Shown piece after piece: positions 43,562-53,296 of a stretch of DNA of 64,000 nucleotides. This DNA is from Methanobrevibacter sp. GTDB taxonomy: Archaea > Methanobacteriota > Methanobacteria > Methanobacteriales > Methanobacteriaceae. Position 1 is the stretch's first letter. Each line of letters begins with the position of its first letter. A program made the position numbers and the translations under genes. Location of the stretch: assembly GCA_017553445.1 (NCBI GenBank), contig JAFZMD010000037.1, forward strand, positions 32,441-96,440. The letters are read 5' to 3'. The notes beneath the pieces were generated by a model that ran no database searches, had not been told where the DNA came from, and saw only the letters and a list, made by a program, of their open reading frames with translations.

Positions 43562-43969
43562 TTGGCTAAAAAGGGTTCTGCTGAAGAAAGAGACTTGGTA
43601 CATAAACTTTGGGAGAGAAATTTTGCAGCTATGAGAGCTCCAGCTTCTGGGGGAGCTACTAAAAGGCCATTGCCCGATGTTGTTGCTGGAAATGGGAAGT
43701 TATATCTAGCTATTGAGGTTAAAACAACTACCAAAGATAAGATTTATATTGATTCAGAACAAATTGATGCTCTTTTGGATTTTTCTAACATATTTGGCGC
43801 AAAATCTTATATTGGGGTTAAATTCAAATATACAAAATGGCTATTTTTGGAACCGGAAAATGCTGAAAGAACAAGGAATGGTAATTATAAGGTTGAAAAA
43901 GATTTTGCTTTAGAAAAAGGCTTGGAAATCGATGAGATTGCAGGCATTGATAAGCAAATGAAATTTTGA
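43562..43969 (+). CDS. hjc: Holliday junction resolvase Hjc
   Basis: 135 residues. The conserved catalytic residues are visible: Glu9 in AKKGSAEERD, Asp39 in LPDVVAG, and Glu52 and Lys54 in AIEVKTT. Hjc cuts four-way DNA junctions during recombination. I chose TTG 43562, seven bases after GGTG, not the in-frame TTG at 43550. It lies between tRNA-His and tRNA-Trp on the same strand, 31 bases after tRNA-His, so it probably shares the tRNA transcript or starts in the His tail. Confidence 0.95.
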   Translation: MAKKGSAEERDLVHKLWERNFAAMRAPASGGATKRPLPDVVAGNGKLYLAIEVKTTTKDKIYIDSEQIDALLDFSNIFGAKSYIGVKFKYTKWLFLEPENAERTRNGNYKVEKDFALEKGLEIDEIAGIDKQMKF

Positions 43970-43977
43970 CAATAAAC

Positions 43978-43986
43978 TTTATATAC
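43978..43986 (+). promoter_or_regulatory. TATA box of tRNA-Trp
   Basis: TTTATATAC again, 45 bases before tRNA-Trp. Transcription should start near 44008-44010, giving a short 5' leader. Confidence 0.55.
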
Positions 43987-44022
43987 TAATTAAATATATA
44001 TTAATTATTGTATGTTATGTGT

Positions 44023-44170
44023 GGGGTTATAGTGTAACCAGGCATCATCTGGGACTCCAGTTGTCTTTGAAGAAATATACGCGTAACTGAACAGTACTTG
44101 TTGTGATGATCAATTGGAGTACTGAGGCAAGAGATATCCCAGGATCGGGGTTCAAATCCCTGTGACCCCA
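44023..44170 (+). tRNA. tRNA-Trp (CCA) with 75-base intron
   Basis: The acceptor arms GGGGTTA/TGACCCC pair. The anticodon stem is TGGGA/TCCCA and the anticodon CCA is at 44057-44059. Exon 1 ends at G37 (44060) and exon 2 starts at A38 (44136), the usual intron site between 37 and 38. The discriminator is A at 44170. A bulge-helix-bulge can form at the junction for the splicing endonuclease. Confidence 0.93.
44061..44135 (+). ncRNA. C/D-box 2'-O-methylation guide in the tRNA-Trp intron
   Basis: The intron has a C-type box TGATGA (44104-44109), a D box CTGA (44122-44125) and an upstream CTGA (44087-44090). The 10 bases CAATTGGAGT just before the last D box pair with ACTCCAGTTG at the exon 1/intron junction (one G-U). 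The fifth base before the box meets C34, so the guide should direct 2'-O-methyl at C34, as known for the tRNA-Trp intron of haloarchaea. I could not match the other guide region to U39. Confidence 0.7.
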
Positions 44171-44216
44171 TTTTAATACAAATCTTTTTTTACTACTTTT
44201 AATAATAATTATTTTC

Positions 44217-44831
44217 ATGAATTCTAATAATATTATATTTATCCCAGGTTACAATATGGATTCCAACTGTTATCTGATTGATGATATGTTGGTTGATACT
44301 GGAACGGGAACAAATGAGGATTATTTGATATCTCAAATCGAAAAACAGGGAATTAAAAGAGAGGATATTTCTTTAGTTGTTAATACTCATTGTCATTTTG
44401 ACCATATCGGCGGCAATCACTTTTTTGAAAATGCAGAGATTGCCGTTCATGAGTTGGATGCGATTCCAATCCGTAATGAGGATACTTTAGGAACTGCGGG
44501 AACTGCTTTTGGTTTTGATGGTGTCAATAACTCTAGAGTTGATATTGAACTAAAAGATGGGGATGAAATTAGGGGCTTTAAAGTCATTCACACGCCGGGA
44601 CACACCAGCGGCGGAATCTGTTTATGGGATGGTGTTAATTTGATTTCAGGAGATACTGTATTTTCCCATGGTGGTGTTGGAAGAACAGATATTGGTGGAG
44701 ATTGGAATGATTTAAAGGAATCCGTTTTAAAATTGACTAAATTGGATGTTGTTAATTTGCTTCCAGGACATGGCCCGACTGTTGAAGGAAACGGAAAGGA
44801 ACATATTAAATTTTCTTATCGTCAATTTTAA
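44217..44831 (+). CDS. MBL-fold metallo-hydrolase
   Basis: 204 residues. Zinc-binding motif THCHFDHIGG, then HTPGHTSGGICLWDG, SGDTVFSHGGVGRTDIGG and LLPGHGPTVEG. This is the glyoxalase II-like part of the metallo-beta-lactamase superfamily. It probably hydrolyses a thioester or similar substrate, but the exact one is unknown. Its ATG follows the tRNA-Trp tail by 46 bases in an AT-rich stretch. It ends one base before the convergent trkA gene. Confidence 0.9.
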   Translation: MNSNNIIFIPGYNMDSNCYLIDDMLVDTGTGTNEDYLISQIEKQGIKREDISLVVNTHCHFDHIGGNHFFENAEIAVHELDAIPIRNEDTLGTAGTAFGFDGVNNSRVDIELKDGDEIRGFKVIHTPGHTSGGICLWDGVNLISGDTVFSHGGVGRTDIGGDWNDLKESVLKLTKLDVVNLLPGHGPTVEGNGKEHIKFSYRQF

Positions 44832-44832
44832 G

Positions 44833-45483
44833 TTATTTTTCAAGTTTTTTAGATACCTTGGAAAATGATCCTCTTTTGACGAGTACGGAAACTTTTTCTC
44901 CACGGGCGATAATATTGTCTTCCTGCGGAATTATTAATTTTCCATTTTGATACATTGCAATTATAATGAAATCTTTGGTTGGTGATACTTCTCCAACACG
45001 TTTTCCAACCAGTTTATCATTGGTTATGGTCATATCAAAGATTTCTGCATCACCTTCGCCGATTGAGACTAAATCTGCAACATTTGGTCTTGTTACTAAT
45101 TTTTCTAAAAATCCTGCTGCTGTAATTTCAGGACTTATTACATTATCTATTCCAACGGCCTTAAATGCTTCTTCGTGGTCAGGGTTACTTACACGGGCGA
45201 TGATATTTGGAACATCATATTTTTTAACTAGAATGCATGATAACAGGTTTGCTTCATCATTTCCTGTTGTTGCAATAAAAAAGTCTGCATCTTCAATGTT
45301 TGTTTCTTCAAGTATTTTAGAATTGGTACCGTTTCCACAGATGACCAATGCATCAAGCTCTGCTGCTGCATCATTACATAATGCTTCATTGTCATCGATT
45401 AATGTTAAATCATATCCGTCGTCAATCAATAAGTTTGCAAGAGATAGCCCTACACGACCAAGTCCCATAATAATAATATACAT
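44833..45483 (-). CDS. trkA: TrkA-type potassium uptake protein (NAD-binding)
   Basis: 216 residues. The N-terminal Rossmann domain starts IIMGLGRVGLSLANLLIDDG, with DLTLIDDNEALC and ATTGNDEANLLS. The C-terminal TrkA-C domain is about 135-210. It binds NAD(H) and ATP and gates TrkH. GGTGATT precedes the ATG. The trkH gene lies upstream by 56 bases on the same strand, so they are likely a unit. Confidence 0.94.
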   Translation of the reverse strand: MYIIIMGLGRVGLSLANLLIDDGYDLTLIDDNEALCNDAAAELDALVICGNGTNSKILEETNIEDADFFIATTGNDEANLLSCILVKKYDVPNIIARVSNPDHEEAFKAVGIDNVISPEITAAGFLEKLVTRPNVADLVSIGEGDAEIFDMTITNDKLVGKRVGEVSPTKDFIIIAMYQNGKLIIPQEDNIIARGEKVSVLVKRGSFSKVSKKLEK

Positions 45484-45538
45484 CCAATCACCAACTTTAT
45501 GTTAAATAATGAATATTGTATTTTTAAAATTTATAAAG

Positions 45539-46972
45539 TTATCTTTTGAAGATTTCAAAAACAGATCTTAATGTAATTAAAACAGGGTAAATTTCCAGTC
45601 TTCCAGACCACATATTGAATATGCTTATAATCTTTAATTGTGGTTGAAGCGCTGATGTGACATGTCCAATTTCTAAACCTACATTTCCCTGAAGGGACAT
45701 TGTGAAAAATAATCCATTTATCGGGTCATGACCACATAAACATATTAATGACCATGTAATTAAAATACAAAGCATGTATAGTGTGATATAATTTCCGCTT
45801 TGGGCCACCGCTTTTTCACTTATTTTCTGGCCAGATATTTGAAGTGGCACTACTCTGCCCTCCGGAGATAATATTTCGCGCAAGTGCTTGTAGGTTCCCT
45901 TAAAGAAGGTAATCACACGTATTAATTTAAGTGCTCCTACTGTAGAACCGCTAGATCCACCAATTGTCATCAATGTCATTATTACTATAAGTACAAATGG
46001 CGGCCAATTTCCCATCACTGTTGAACTTTGCACACTGGCTCCTGTTGTTGTAATTGCCGACACGACGGTAAATAATATTTCAATAGGTACAATATTCGAT
46101 GCCAAATATAAAATAATAGTCGATACAGCAATTAACGTAATCATTACTTTAAATTGCAGGTCATGAATCAATGATTTTCCGCGAGTTTTAATGACTTTAT
46201 AGTGAACTAAAAAGCTTGTAGCCCCTAAAATCATCAGGATTATTGTAATGAAGTAGATAACATCGTTTTGGTAATATCCGATATTCGCATTTTTAATGCT
46301 CATGCCTCCGGTTGAAATAATGCTGAATGTATTGCAAACCGCATCAAAAATAGGCATTCCTGCAAGAATGTATAGAATTATTCCAGTAATGGTATAAATT
46401 AAATAAATCTTAATTGTCTTTTTAAGTGTGGCTTTGGTAGATGGTTTAATACGTTCTTCACGTGCTTCAGACTGGTATAGTTTGGCAGATATGGATCCGG
46501 GTTTTGTCAGTATTGCAATTATCATAACAACAACCCCTAAACCGCCAACCCACTGTTGGAGACCTCTGAAAAATAGTATGCTTTGGGGTAAAATTTCTAC
46601 ATTCTCATATATTGTAATTCCGCTGCCGGTAAGTGCAGACATGCTTTCAAACAGACTGTCTACAATGCTTATGCCGGTAATTGAATGCAGTATAAGTCCA
46701 CAGATGAGGCATGCCCAAAGCCATGAGAGGGAAGATATAATCATACCATGCTTTAAACGTATTCTTTTATCGGAATATTTATCAAATATCTTAATGCATA
46801 CAACGCCTAAAACAATAGAAATTAGTGCAGGTATTAAATATCCCATAAAATTAAATTCAAGATATATTAAATCGACGATAATTGGAATTAAACACAATAT
46901 TCCAATCCCAATCATCAGCCTACCAGAATTTCTAGCTATAACAAACAAGTCATTTTTATTAATATATCTCAT
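45539..46972 (-). CDS. trkH: TrkH-type potassium transporter
   Basis: 477 residues, about eight to ten helices. The selectivity-loop segments ALTGSGITIYENV, ISTGGMSIKNANIG, ITTTGASVQSST and LQGNVGLEIGHV stand in the four pore regions. It takes up potassium together with TrkA. GGAAAA precedes the ATG. The end shows the short C-terminal SGRLEIYPVLITLRSVF. Confidence 0.94.
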   Translation of the reverse strand: MRYINKNDLFVIARNSGRLMIGIGILCLIPIIVDLIYLEFNFMGYLIPALISIVLGVVCIKIFDKYSDKRIRLKHGMIISSLSWLWACLICGLILHSITGISIVDSLFESMSALTGSGITIYENVEILPQSILFFRGLQQWVGGLGVVVMIIAILTKPGSISAKLYQSEAREERIKPSTKATLKKTIKIYLIYTITGIILYILAGMPIFDAVCNTFSIISTGGMSIKNANIGYYQNDVIYFITIILMILGATSFLVHYKVIKTRGKSLIHDLQFKVMITLIAVSTIILYLASNIVPIEILFTVVSAITTTGASVQSSTVMGNWPPFVLIVIMTLMTIGGSSGSTVGALKLIRVITFFKGTYKHLREILSPEGRVVPLQISGQKISEKAVAQSGNYITLYMLCILITWSLICLCGHDPINGLFFTMSLQGNVGLEIGHVTSALQPQLKIISIFNMWSGRLEIYPVLITLRSVFEIFKR

Positions 46973-47075
46973 GAATTTTCCTTCTTGGTTAATATATTAA
47001 TTTAATTTGGACAAATATATATATAAATTTTTAAGTAAAATATAATTAGTAATAGTAAAAAAATATGAGGATATC

Positions 47076-48128
47076 ATGGATAAAAAAACTATCATATTTC
47101 TTGCGATTAGCCTTTTAATATTGGCTGTAATTTTATACTTTGTTGGTATTGACGATGTTATAAATGCTTTGAAAGTTGCCAATTTATATTTGATAGCTTT
47201 AGCTATTGTTACGCAAGTTTTTACTTATTTTTTGTACACTTTGCGGTGGAAAATATTGAACGATATTGCTGATTTGGATGCAAGTATTTTGAAGTTGCTT
47301 CCAATTACGTTGGTCGGCCTTGCAGTCAACAATATAACTCCTTCCGGCCGGGGTGGTGGAGAGCCTGTAAGAGCATATATTTTCGCTCGTGAAGAAAATT
47401 ATCCTATGGAAGAGACATTTGCAGCTGTTGTTGCAGATAGGGCATTGGATACATTTCCATTTGTAGTTTTAGCGGTTTTAACAATTATTGGAATGACATT
47501 GTATTTTGATCTTTCACCGGCATTGCTTACGGTTATGGTTGTTGCTGTAGTTGTCATTGTATTAATTTTGATTCTGTTAATTTACATGTCTATCAATCCC
47601 GCATTTGGAGAACGTGTTGATGGTTGGATTATTGGTCTTGTTAGGCGTTTTTATAAGAAAAATTCTGATGAATTGGAGCAAAAAATCCATAATGTAATCA
47701 AGGGTTTTCAAGACACTATGAATCTGGTTATCCGTAATAAAAAAGTATTGTATTATGCTCTCCCATTATCTTTTATTATTTGGATATTTGAGATTTTAAG
47801 GGTTTATATAGTATTTTTGGCATTTGGAGCAAATATTAGTCCTATTGTTATTGGAGAGGTATTTATTTTAGCTTCACTTGCAGGCATGATTCCGCTTCTT
47901 CCGGGAGGTCTTGGTGCAGTTGATGGTATAATGATTGTTTTTTATGCGGCTGCGGGGGTCAGTGCTTCTATTTCGGCAGGAGCTACAGTTATTGAAAGAT
48001 TAATTTCATTTTGGTTAGCCACTATTCTTGGATTGATGATTTTACCATATTACGGTTCTTCAGTTTTAGATAAAATATCATTCAGTTCAGATTCTAAAGA
48101 AATACTTGATGAAAGTGAAAATGATTAA
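47076..48128 (+). CDS. LPG-synthase-TM/UPF0104 family membrane protein
   Basis: 350 residues with about eight helices. The conserved marks ITPSGRGGGEPVRAYIFAREE and LLPGGLGAVDGIMIVFY define the flippase-like family PF03706. Relatives move or modify lipids; in archaea, they may handle glycosylated lipid intermediates for surface glycans. The function is not known. GAGGAT precedes the ATG. It stands alone between trkH (divergent) and ftr. Confidence 0.85.
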   Translation: MDKKTIIFLAISLLILAVILYFVGIDDVINALKVANLYLIALAIVTQVFTYFLYTLRWKILNDIADLDASILKLLPITLVGLAVNNITPSGRGGGEPVRAYIFAREENYPMEETFAAVVADRALDTFPFVVLAVLTIIGMTLYFDLSPALLTVMVVAVVVIVLILILLIYMSINPAFGERVDGWIIGLVRRFYKKNSDELEQKIHNVIKGFQDTMNLVIRNKKVLYYALPLSFIIWIFEILRVYIVFLAFGANISPIVIGEVFILASLAGMIPLLPGGLGAVDGIMIVFYAAAGVSASISAGATVIERLISFWLATILGLMILPYYGSSVLDKISFSSDSKEILDESEND

Positions 48129-48212
48129 ATAGAAAACTTTATTTTATTTTATTTTAAATATTTTAGTATAGCAAAAAATTTATTTTTTTGTACTATATAA
48201 TTTGGTGAAATT

Positions 48213-49097
48213 ATGGAAATTAACGGTGTAAATATACAAGATACCTTTGCTGAAGGTTTCGGAATTAAAGTATCTAGATTAATTATTACTGCAGCTACTA
48301 AACATTTAGCCAAAATTGCAGCTACTGAAGCTACCGGATTTGCTACTTCAGTTATCGGATGTCCTGCAGAAGCAGGTATTGACCAATATATTCCTCCAAC
48401 TGAATCTCCAGATGGAAGACCAGGTTATGCAATTATGATTTGTCACATGTCCAAAAAAGCTTTAGGAGGACAAATTATGGACAGAATCGGTCAATGTGTT
48501 TTAACTGCTCCTACTGCTGCAGCATTCAATGCTCTTGAAAGTGAAGAAGCTTTCCCAACTGGAAAACAACTCAAATTCTTCGGTGACGGATTCGAAACTG
48601 AAAAAGATGTAAATGGTAAAAAAATGCATGTAATTCCTATTATGTCTGGTGAATTTTTAGTGGAAGATGAAATGGGATGGAAAGACGGAGTTGCTGGTGG
48701 TAACTTCTTCATCATGGCTGACAGTCAAATGTCTTCTATTGTTGCTGCTGAAGCTGCTGTTGATGCTATTCATGCTGTTGCTGGTGTAATCACTCCTTTC
48801 TCTGGTGGTATGGTTGCTTCTGGTTCTAAAACCGGTTCCAAATACTCTTTCATGAGTGCATCCACCAACGAAAAAGAATGTGTAACATTAAAAGACCAAG
48901 TAGAAACTGAATTACCAGAAAACGTATTCGGAAACATGGAAATCGTTATCGATGGTGTGGATGAAGAATCCGTTAGAGCTGCTATGAAAGCAGGTATTGA
49001 AGCTGCTTGCCAAGTTCCTGGTGTAATTGAAATTGGTGCTGGTAACTACGGTGGAAGTTTAGGTCCTTACCAAATTCATTTACAAGACTTATTCTAG
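48213..49097 (+). CDS. ftr: Formylmethanofuran:H4MPT formyltransferase
   Basis: 294 residues, full length: [61 protein letters not shown], and [18 protein letters not shown]. Ftr moves the formyl group from methanofuran to tetrahydromethanopterin, the second step of methanogenesis from CO2. GGTGAAA precedes the ATG. The transcript is monocistronic and ends at a hairpin with T-run. The codon use looks optimised, with many AAA, GAA and GGT, in keeping with high expression. Confidence 0.98.
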   Translation: MEINGVNIQDTFAEGFGIKVSRLIITAATKHLAKIAATEATGFATSVIGCPAEAGIDQYIPPTESPDGRPGYAIMICHMSKKALGGQIMDRIGQCVLTAPTAAAFNALESEEAFPTGKQLKFFGDGFETEKDVNGKKMHVIPIMSGEFLVEDEMGWKDGVAGGNFFIMADSQMSSIVAAEAAVDAIHAVAGVITPFSGGMVASGSKTGSKYSFMSASTNEKECVTLKDQVETELPENVFGNMEIVIDGVDEESVRAAMKAGIEAACQVPGVIEIGAGNYGGSLGPYQIHLQDLF

Positions 49098-49129
49098 GGA
49101 GTTTTACTCTCTATTTTCTTATTTTTTTT
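49096..49129 (+). terminator. Hairpin plus T-run after ftr
   Basis: Arms AGGGAG (49096-49101) and CTCTCT (49107-49112) with a five-base loop, followed by TTTTCTTATTTTTTTT. It overlaps the stop of the convergent channel gene. Confidence 0.5.
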
Positions 49130-50241
49130 GTTAATTTAGCTATTTCCTTATCGGTCAAATTTCTACCAATAATCATTTCTTGTTTTTCCAAATCCCTAAC
49201 CAATGCTTCAAGAATTTTTTTGTTGGGTCCTGAAATCCAATGGGAATGAATATTGTTGACACTGTTATATAAATTGTCTAATGATTCTTTAGCTTCTTTA
49301 TTATTATTTAAAAAGTCCCTATATCGTTTTCCTTCTTTCATATCCATTGTTTTTATTTCCCTGCTTAATGGAGTTTCGATTCCGGGGATATGATAATCAA
49401 TATTTTCCAGTGTACATCCGTGACTGCTTATGATTTTAAATTCATCAAAAATTTCATCGGTAGTGTGTTGGACAGTCAGTCTTAAAAGATGTGGCTTTGC
49501 AGACTCCAAATACATGTCTTTTCCACCAATTATTTCTGGTGAAACTATTTTATCTGCTCCTGCTTTTCTAAGTCTTGTAAAATTCTCGCTTTTGCTTGCT
49601 CTTGTAACAATCCATGCGTCAGGGTTTATTTCTCTGATGGTCAATACAATAAATAAATTAGTAACGTCATCTCCTATACTGATAATCACGCTTTTACATT
49701 TTTTAGCAGCTAATTTGGCTATTAAATTATCTTCCGTTGCATCTTTATTTAAAACAATGGTAGATTCACTTTCTTCTATGTTTTCACAAATATCTTCGTT
49801 TTTTTCAAAGATTATGACGTTTTGTTGTCTGTGATTAAGTTCGTTATATATGACTTTTCCAACTCTTCCAAAACCGCAAAGAATATAATAACTATCCATA
49901 TGCTCTATTGATTTCATTTTCCTAGCTCCTTTTGAATATTTGGTCATTCTCTCTTGGAAATTTGTTAAAATAATATTAAATACATATGCGATTAATGCAA
50001 CTCCGCCTAATGCTATTGTTGTTGCAAACAGTTTTTGAATTCCTGTTTTCGGCACAAAATCCCCATATCCCACCGTGGCCATAGTAATTACTGCATAATA
50101 AATAGAATCTATTAAATCAAGGCCTAAAATAAAATGAGAACCTATTATTCCATATGCAAACAGAAGGCCAATTAATATAATGCCTGTTGTTACATATTTT
50201 GTAGGTAAATTAGTTAAAATTCTAAATAATGTATTTTTCAT
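49111..50241 (-). CDS. MthK-like potassium channel with RCK domain
   Basis: 376 residues. Two membrane helices (about 17-38 and 70-92) flank the pore with the selectivity filter TVGYGD at residues 56-61. The cytoplasmic part has the RCK Rossmann fold: YILCGFGRVGKVIYNEL, then VSIGDDVTNLF-like and a second half that may be a reduced RCK-C part. The channel lets potassium pass and is gated by ligand, probably calcium in MthK. It is convergent with ftr. The ATG has GGAAAT upstream. Confidence 0.92.
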   Translation of the reverse strand: MKNTLFRILTNLPTKYVTTGIILIGLLFAYGIIGSHFILGLDLIDSIYYAVITMATVGYGDFVPKTGIQKLFATTIALGGVALIAYVFNIILTNFQERMTKYSKGARKMKSIEHMDSYYILCGFGRVGKVIYNELNHRQQNVIIFEKNEDICENIEESESTIVLNKDATEDNLIAKLAAKKCKSVIISIGDDVTNLFIVLTIREINPDAWIVTRASKSENFTRLRKAGADKIVSPEIIGGKDMYLESAKPHLLRLTVQHTTDEIFDEFKIISSHGCTLENIDYHIPGIETPLSREIKTMDMKEGKRYRDFLNNNKEAKESLDNLYNSVNNIHSHWISGPNKKILEALVRDLEKQEMIIGRNLTDKEIAKLTKKIRK

Positions 50242-50313
50242 GGGGGTATTTCCTTTAGATTAAGATAAGTATATTTATATTTGAATGTATTAAATTAATT
50301 TTATGGTGATTTA

Positions 50314-51834
50314 ATGGATCCAATAGATATGATGGTTATCGATGCAAATTGTGAATATTTAGGTTTGTCAAGATTATGTTTGATGGAAGCTGCTGGAAAA
50401 TCATTGGGCGAGGAAGTTGCTAAAATAGCGGTTTTTTCTTTTGCAAAACCTGTTAAAGTGGTCATGTTTACAGGTTCTGGTGGCAATGGTGGGGATGCTT
50501 TTGTAGCTGCCCGTTATTTGCTTAATAGAGGATATGACGTTGAAATATATATGTTAAAAAATAATATTCATTCTTTTGAGGCGAAAACTAATCTTGATGT
50601 TTTGCTAAACATGAAACCAAGATTGTCCAGATTAACAATTCATGATTTGACTGATATTGGAGATTTCAAATTGGACGGGGATGAAGAATTCATCATCGTC
50701 GATGGAATATTGGGAACAGGAATTAAAGGCAATCTTCAAAAAAATATCAGAAAGGCTATTGAACTAATCAATGAATCAAACGGCCTTAAAATAAGCATTG
50801 ATGTGCCGTCAGGAATGGATTCTTTGACTGGAGATGTTGATGATATTGCTGTTGTTCCGGATTATACCATTAGCTTTCATAAAATAAAAACCGGTGTGAG
50901 GGATGCTGACGAGGAACTTGTCGGAGGTCTTGTAACGGCAGATATCGGAATACCTCTAGAAGCAGAATATTTCATAAATTTTGGGGACTTTTTAAGACTT
51001 AAAAATAGAAATGATTCATCACATAAAGGAAATAATGGGTCTATATTGGTTGTTGGTGGAAGCAAGGATTATCATGGTGCACCAGCTATTTCTGGAATGG
51101 CTGCTTTTGGTGCGGGTGTTGATTTGGTTTATGTTGCAGCACCGCAAAACGCTTCAATACCAATAAAATCCGCATCTGCCGATTTGATAGTAAAATCTCT
51201 TGAAGGGGATTATTTGAGTTTAAATCACTTGGAAGAAATTTTGGCATTGGTGGATAAGGTAGATGCTGTAGTGATTGGTCCTGGGTCAAGTATTAATGAT
51301 GAAACATCAAAATTATTCAATATTTTAGTTACAAAAATCAAAAAGCCAATTGTATTGGATGCAGATGGCCTAAAACAGGTCGATATCTCATTGATTAAAA
51401 ATAAGGAAAATATCGTATTGACACCGCATTTGGCGGAATTCAATAAATTTTTCAATACGAAACTGAAGCTGGATTTGGATAGCTATGATTTTAATAAAGT
51501 AGATAATAATATTACTGAGTTTCAACAAGCTGCAAAGTCTATAAAAGGTACTGTTGTCGTTAAAGGTAAAAACGATTTAATTTTATCTTCTTCTAAATTT
51601 AGGATTAACCGTTCAGGCAATGCAGGAATGACTGTTGGGGGAACTGGCGATGCTCTTGCAGGCATTATTGCTGCATTATTGTCGCAGGGACTTAACACAT
51701 TTGACAGTGCGTGTTTGGGGGTATTTATAAATGGTCTTGCCGGAGATATGGCCTATGAAAAGTATGGCAATGGCTTTTCAGCAACTAATTTGGTTTCATT
51801 TATTGGCAATGTGATTAAAAATGGATTATGTTAA
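50314..51834 (+). CDS. nnrD: Bifunctional NAD(P)H-hydrate epimerase/dehydratase
   Basis: 506 residues. The N-terminal NnrE half has TGSGGNGGDAFVAARYLLNRG, DGILGTGIKGN and DVPSGMDS. The C-terminal NnrD half has GGSKDYHGAPAISG, VIGPGSS, LDADGLKQ and GNAGMTVGGTGDALAGIIAAL. It repairs hydrated NAD(P)H. The fusion is standard for archaea. GGTGAT precedes the ATG. The downstream sfsA gene starts within its last 14 bases. Confidence 0.95.
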   Translation: MDPIDMMVIDANCEYLGLSRLCLMEAAGKSLGEEVAKIAVFSFAKPVKVVMFTGSGGNGGDAFVAARYLLNRGYDVEIYMLKNNIHSFEAKTNLDVLLNMKPRLSRLTIHDLTDIGDFKLDGDEEFIIVDGILGTGIKGNLQKNIRKAIELINESNGLKISIDVPSGMDSLTGDVDDIAVVPDYTISFHKIKTGVRDADEELVGGLVTADIGIPLEAEYFINFGDFLRLKNRNDSSHKGNNGSILVVGGSKDYHGAPAISGMAAFGAGVDLVYVAAPQNASIPIKSASADLIVKSLEGDYLSLNHLEEILALVDKVDAVVIGPGSSINDETSKLFNILVTKIKKPIVLDADGLKQVDISLIKNKENIVLTPHLAEFNKFFNTKLKLDLDSYDFNKVDNNITEFQQAAKSIKGTVVVKGKNDLILSSSKFRINRSGNAGMTVGGTGDALAGIIAALLSQGLNTFDSACLGVFINGLAGDMAYEKYGNGFSATNLVSFIGNVIKNGLC

Positions 51835-52540
51835 AGGAATTTTCAAAAAAAGACCAAATCGTTTCATAGCGGAAGTGGAAGTTAACGGTAAAATGGAAAT
51901 AGCTCATGTGCCTAATACTGGTCGCTGCAGGGAACTGCTTGTTGAGGATGCGATAGTTTGGCTAAAGCCATCTGACAATCCAAATAGAAAGACTAAGTTT
52001 AGCCTGCATTTTGTGGAAAACCGTGGTTACTTGGTATCAATATACTCGCAGGAAGCCAATAGTATTGTGTATGATGCAATCATTAATGGTCAGATTAAGG
52101 AACTTTCCGGTTATGATTATCATCAAAGGGAAAAGACAATTGATAATTCAAGAATTGATATATACTTGGCAAATGAAGTTGATGATTGTTGCGGAATGAC
52201 CTTTCTGGAAGAGCCGTGTTTCGTAGAGGTTAAGGGCGTAACATTGGTGGTGGGTAGAGAAGCACGATTTCCCGATGCACCAACCGAAAGGGGAACAAAA
52301 CACCTAAAAGAATTAATAAAACTGAAAAAAGAAGGTTTTAGAACTGTTGTTTTCTTTTTAGTCCAGCATCCTCTAGGAGAATCTTTCAGACCAAACTGGG
52401 AAAATGATTCGTTATTTTCCAAAACACTGAATGAGGCTTATGAAAACGGTGTTGAAATACTGGTCTATAAATGCGACAATTCATTGGATGGGATTAAACT
52501 GATTCCTGAGCCTTTGGATTTTGATTTATCTGATTTTTGA
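51821..52540 (+). CDS. sfsA: SfsA-family protein
   Basis: 239 residues. The conserved parts are KKRPNRFIAEVEVNGKMEIAHVPNTGRC, NRKTKFSLHFVE, VEVKGVTLVVGREARFPDAPTERGTKHLKEL and FLVQHPLGESFRPN. SfsA has an OB-like N-terminal fold and a nuclease-like fold; it was named for sugar fermentation stimulation in E. coli, but its real role is unclear. It overlaps nnrD by 14 bases, and its end overlaps the convergent Sir2 gene by 15 bases. Confidence 0.92.
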   Translation: MDYVKGIFKKRPNRFIAEVEVNGKMEIAHVPNTGRCRELLVEDAIVWLKPSDNPNRKTKFSLHFVENRGYLVSIYSQEANSIVYDAIINGQIKELSGYDYHQREKTIDNSRIDIYLANEVDDCCGMTFLEEPCFVEVKGVTLVVGREARFPDAPTERGTKHLKELIKLKKEGFRTVVFFLVQHPLGESFRPNWENDSLFSKTLNEAYENGVEILVYKCDNSLDGIKLIPEPLDFDLSDF

Positions 52541-53230
52541 AAATACTTCTCCAATGGCATCATTTATAACTAAACTGGCCATATTGTCATAGGGAGTTTC
52601 ACTTTTATTAATCAGAACTAAATTTTTTCCATTAAAGTAATTAATTAGACCCGCAGCAGGATAAACGACAAGTGAAGTTCCGCCAATAATCAATGTGTCT
52701 GCATTTGAAATGTAGTCAACTGAAAAACTTAAGATTGCATTATTCAATGGCTCTTCATAAAGAACTACATCGGGCTTTATGATTCCTCCGCATTCGCACC
52801 TTGGAATTCCGTCTGATGATAGGATATAGTCCAAATCATAGCTTTTATTACATATCTGGCAGTAGTTTCTGTGAACACTTCCATGAAGCTCTAAAACGTT
52901 TTTTGAACCTGCCTTTTGGTGAAGGCCATCTATATTCTGTGTAATCACTGCTTTTAATTTTCCTTTTGTTTCAAGTTCGGCTAGTTTATAGTGTGCCGGA
53001 TTAGGTTCAGCGTCCTTAAAAATAAGATTTTCTTTGTAAAATTCAAAGAATTCCTCTGTGTGTTCAAAATAATATGTGTGGGATACTAATTCTTCAGGAG
53101 TCTTTGAATATATTCCGTCTGCACTTCTGAAATCGGGAATGCCGCTTTCCGTTGACACACCGGCCCCTCCGAAAAATACAATGTTTTCGGATGAATCGAT
53201 TATTTCTTGCAGTTGCTCAATCTTTGTCAT
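52526..53230 (-). CDS. cobB: Sir2-family NAD-dependent deacylase
   Basis: 234 residues. The NAD site is FFGGAGVSTESGIPDFRSADG and QNIDGLHQKAG, the catalytic His is in LELHGSVH, and the zinc cysteines are CQICNKS and CECGG. Sir2 enzymes remove acyl groups from lysine; in archaea Alba is one known target. The ATG follows an AT-rich leader with no clear ribosome-binding site. The 3' end overlaps sfsA by 15 bases in convergent orientation. Confidence 0.94.
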   Translation of the reverse strand: MTKIEQLQEIIDSSENIVFFGGAGVSTESGIPDFRSADGIYSKTPEELVSHTYYFEHTEEFFEFYKENLIFKDAEPNPAHYKLAELETKGKLKAVITQNIDGLHQKAGSKNVLELHGSVHRNYCQICNKSYDLDYILSSDGIPRCECGGIIKPDVVLYEEPLNNAILSFSVDYISNADTLIIGGTSLVVYPAAGLINYFNGKNLVLINKSETPYDNMASLVINDAIGEVFSKIR

Positions 53231-53296
53231 ATGTTTAATATTGATTAATGGTTAATAAATAAATTTTTTAAAAAATAAGTGGTGATAGCATTAAAG

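Noticed and set aside
52526..52540. Overlap of sfsA and Sir2 ends as a sign of error
   Set aside because: Both proteins end as their families do; short convergent overlaps are common in compact archaeal genomes.
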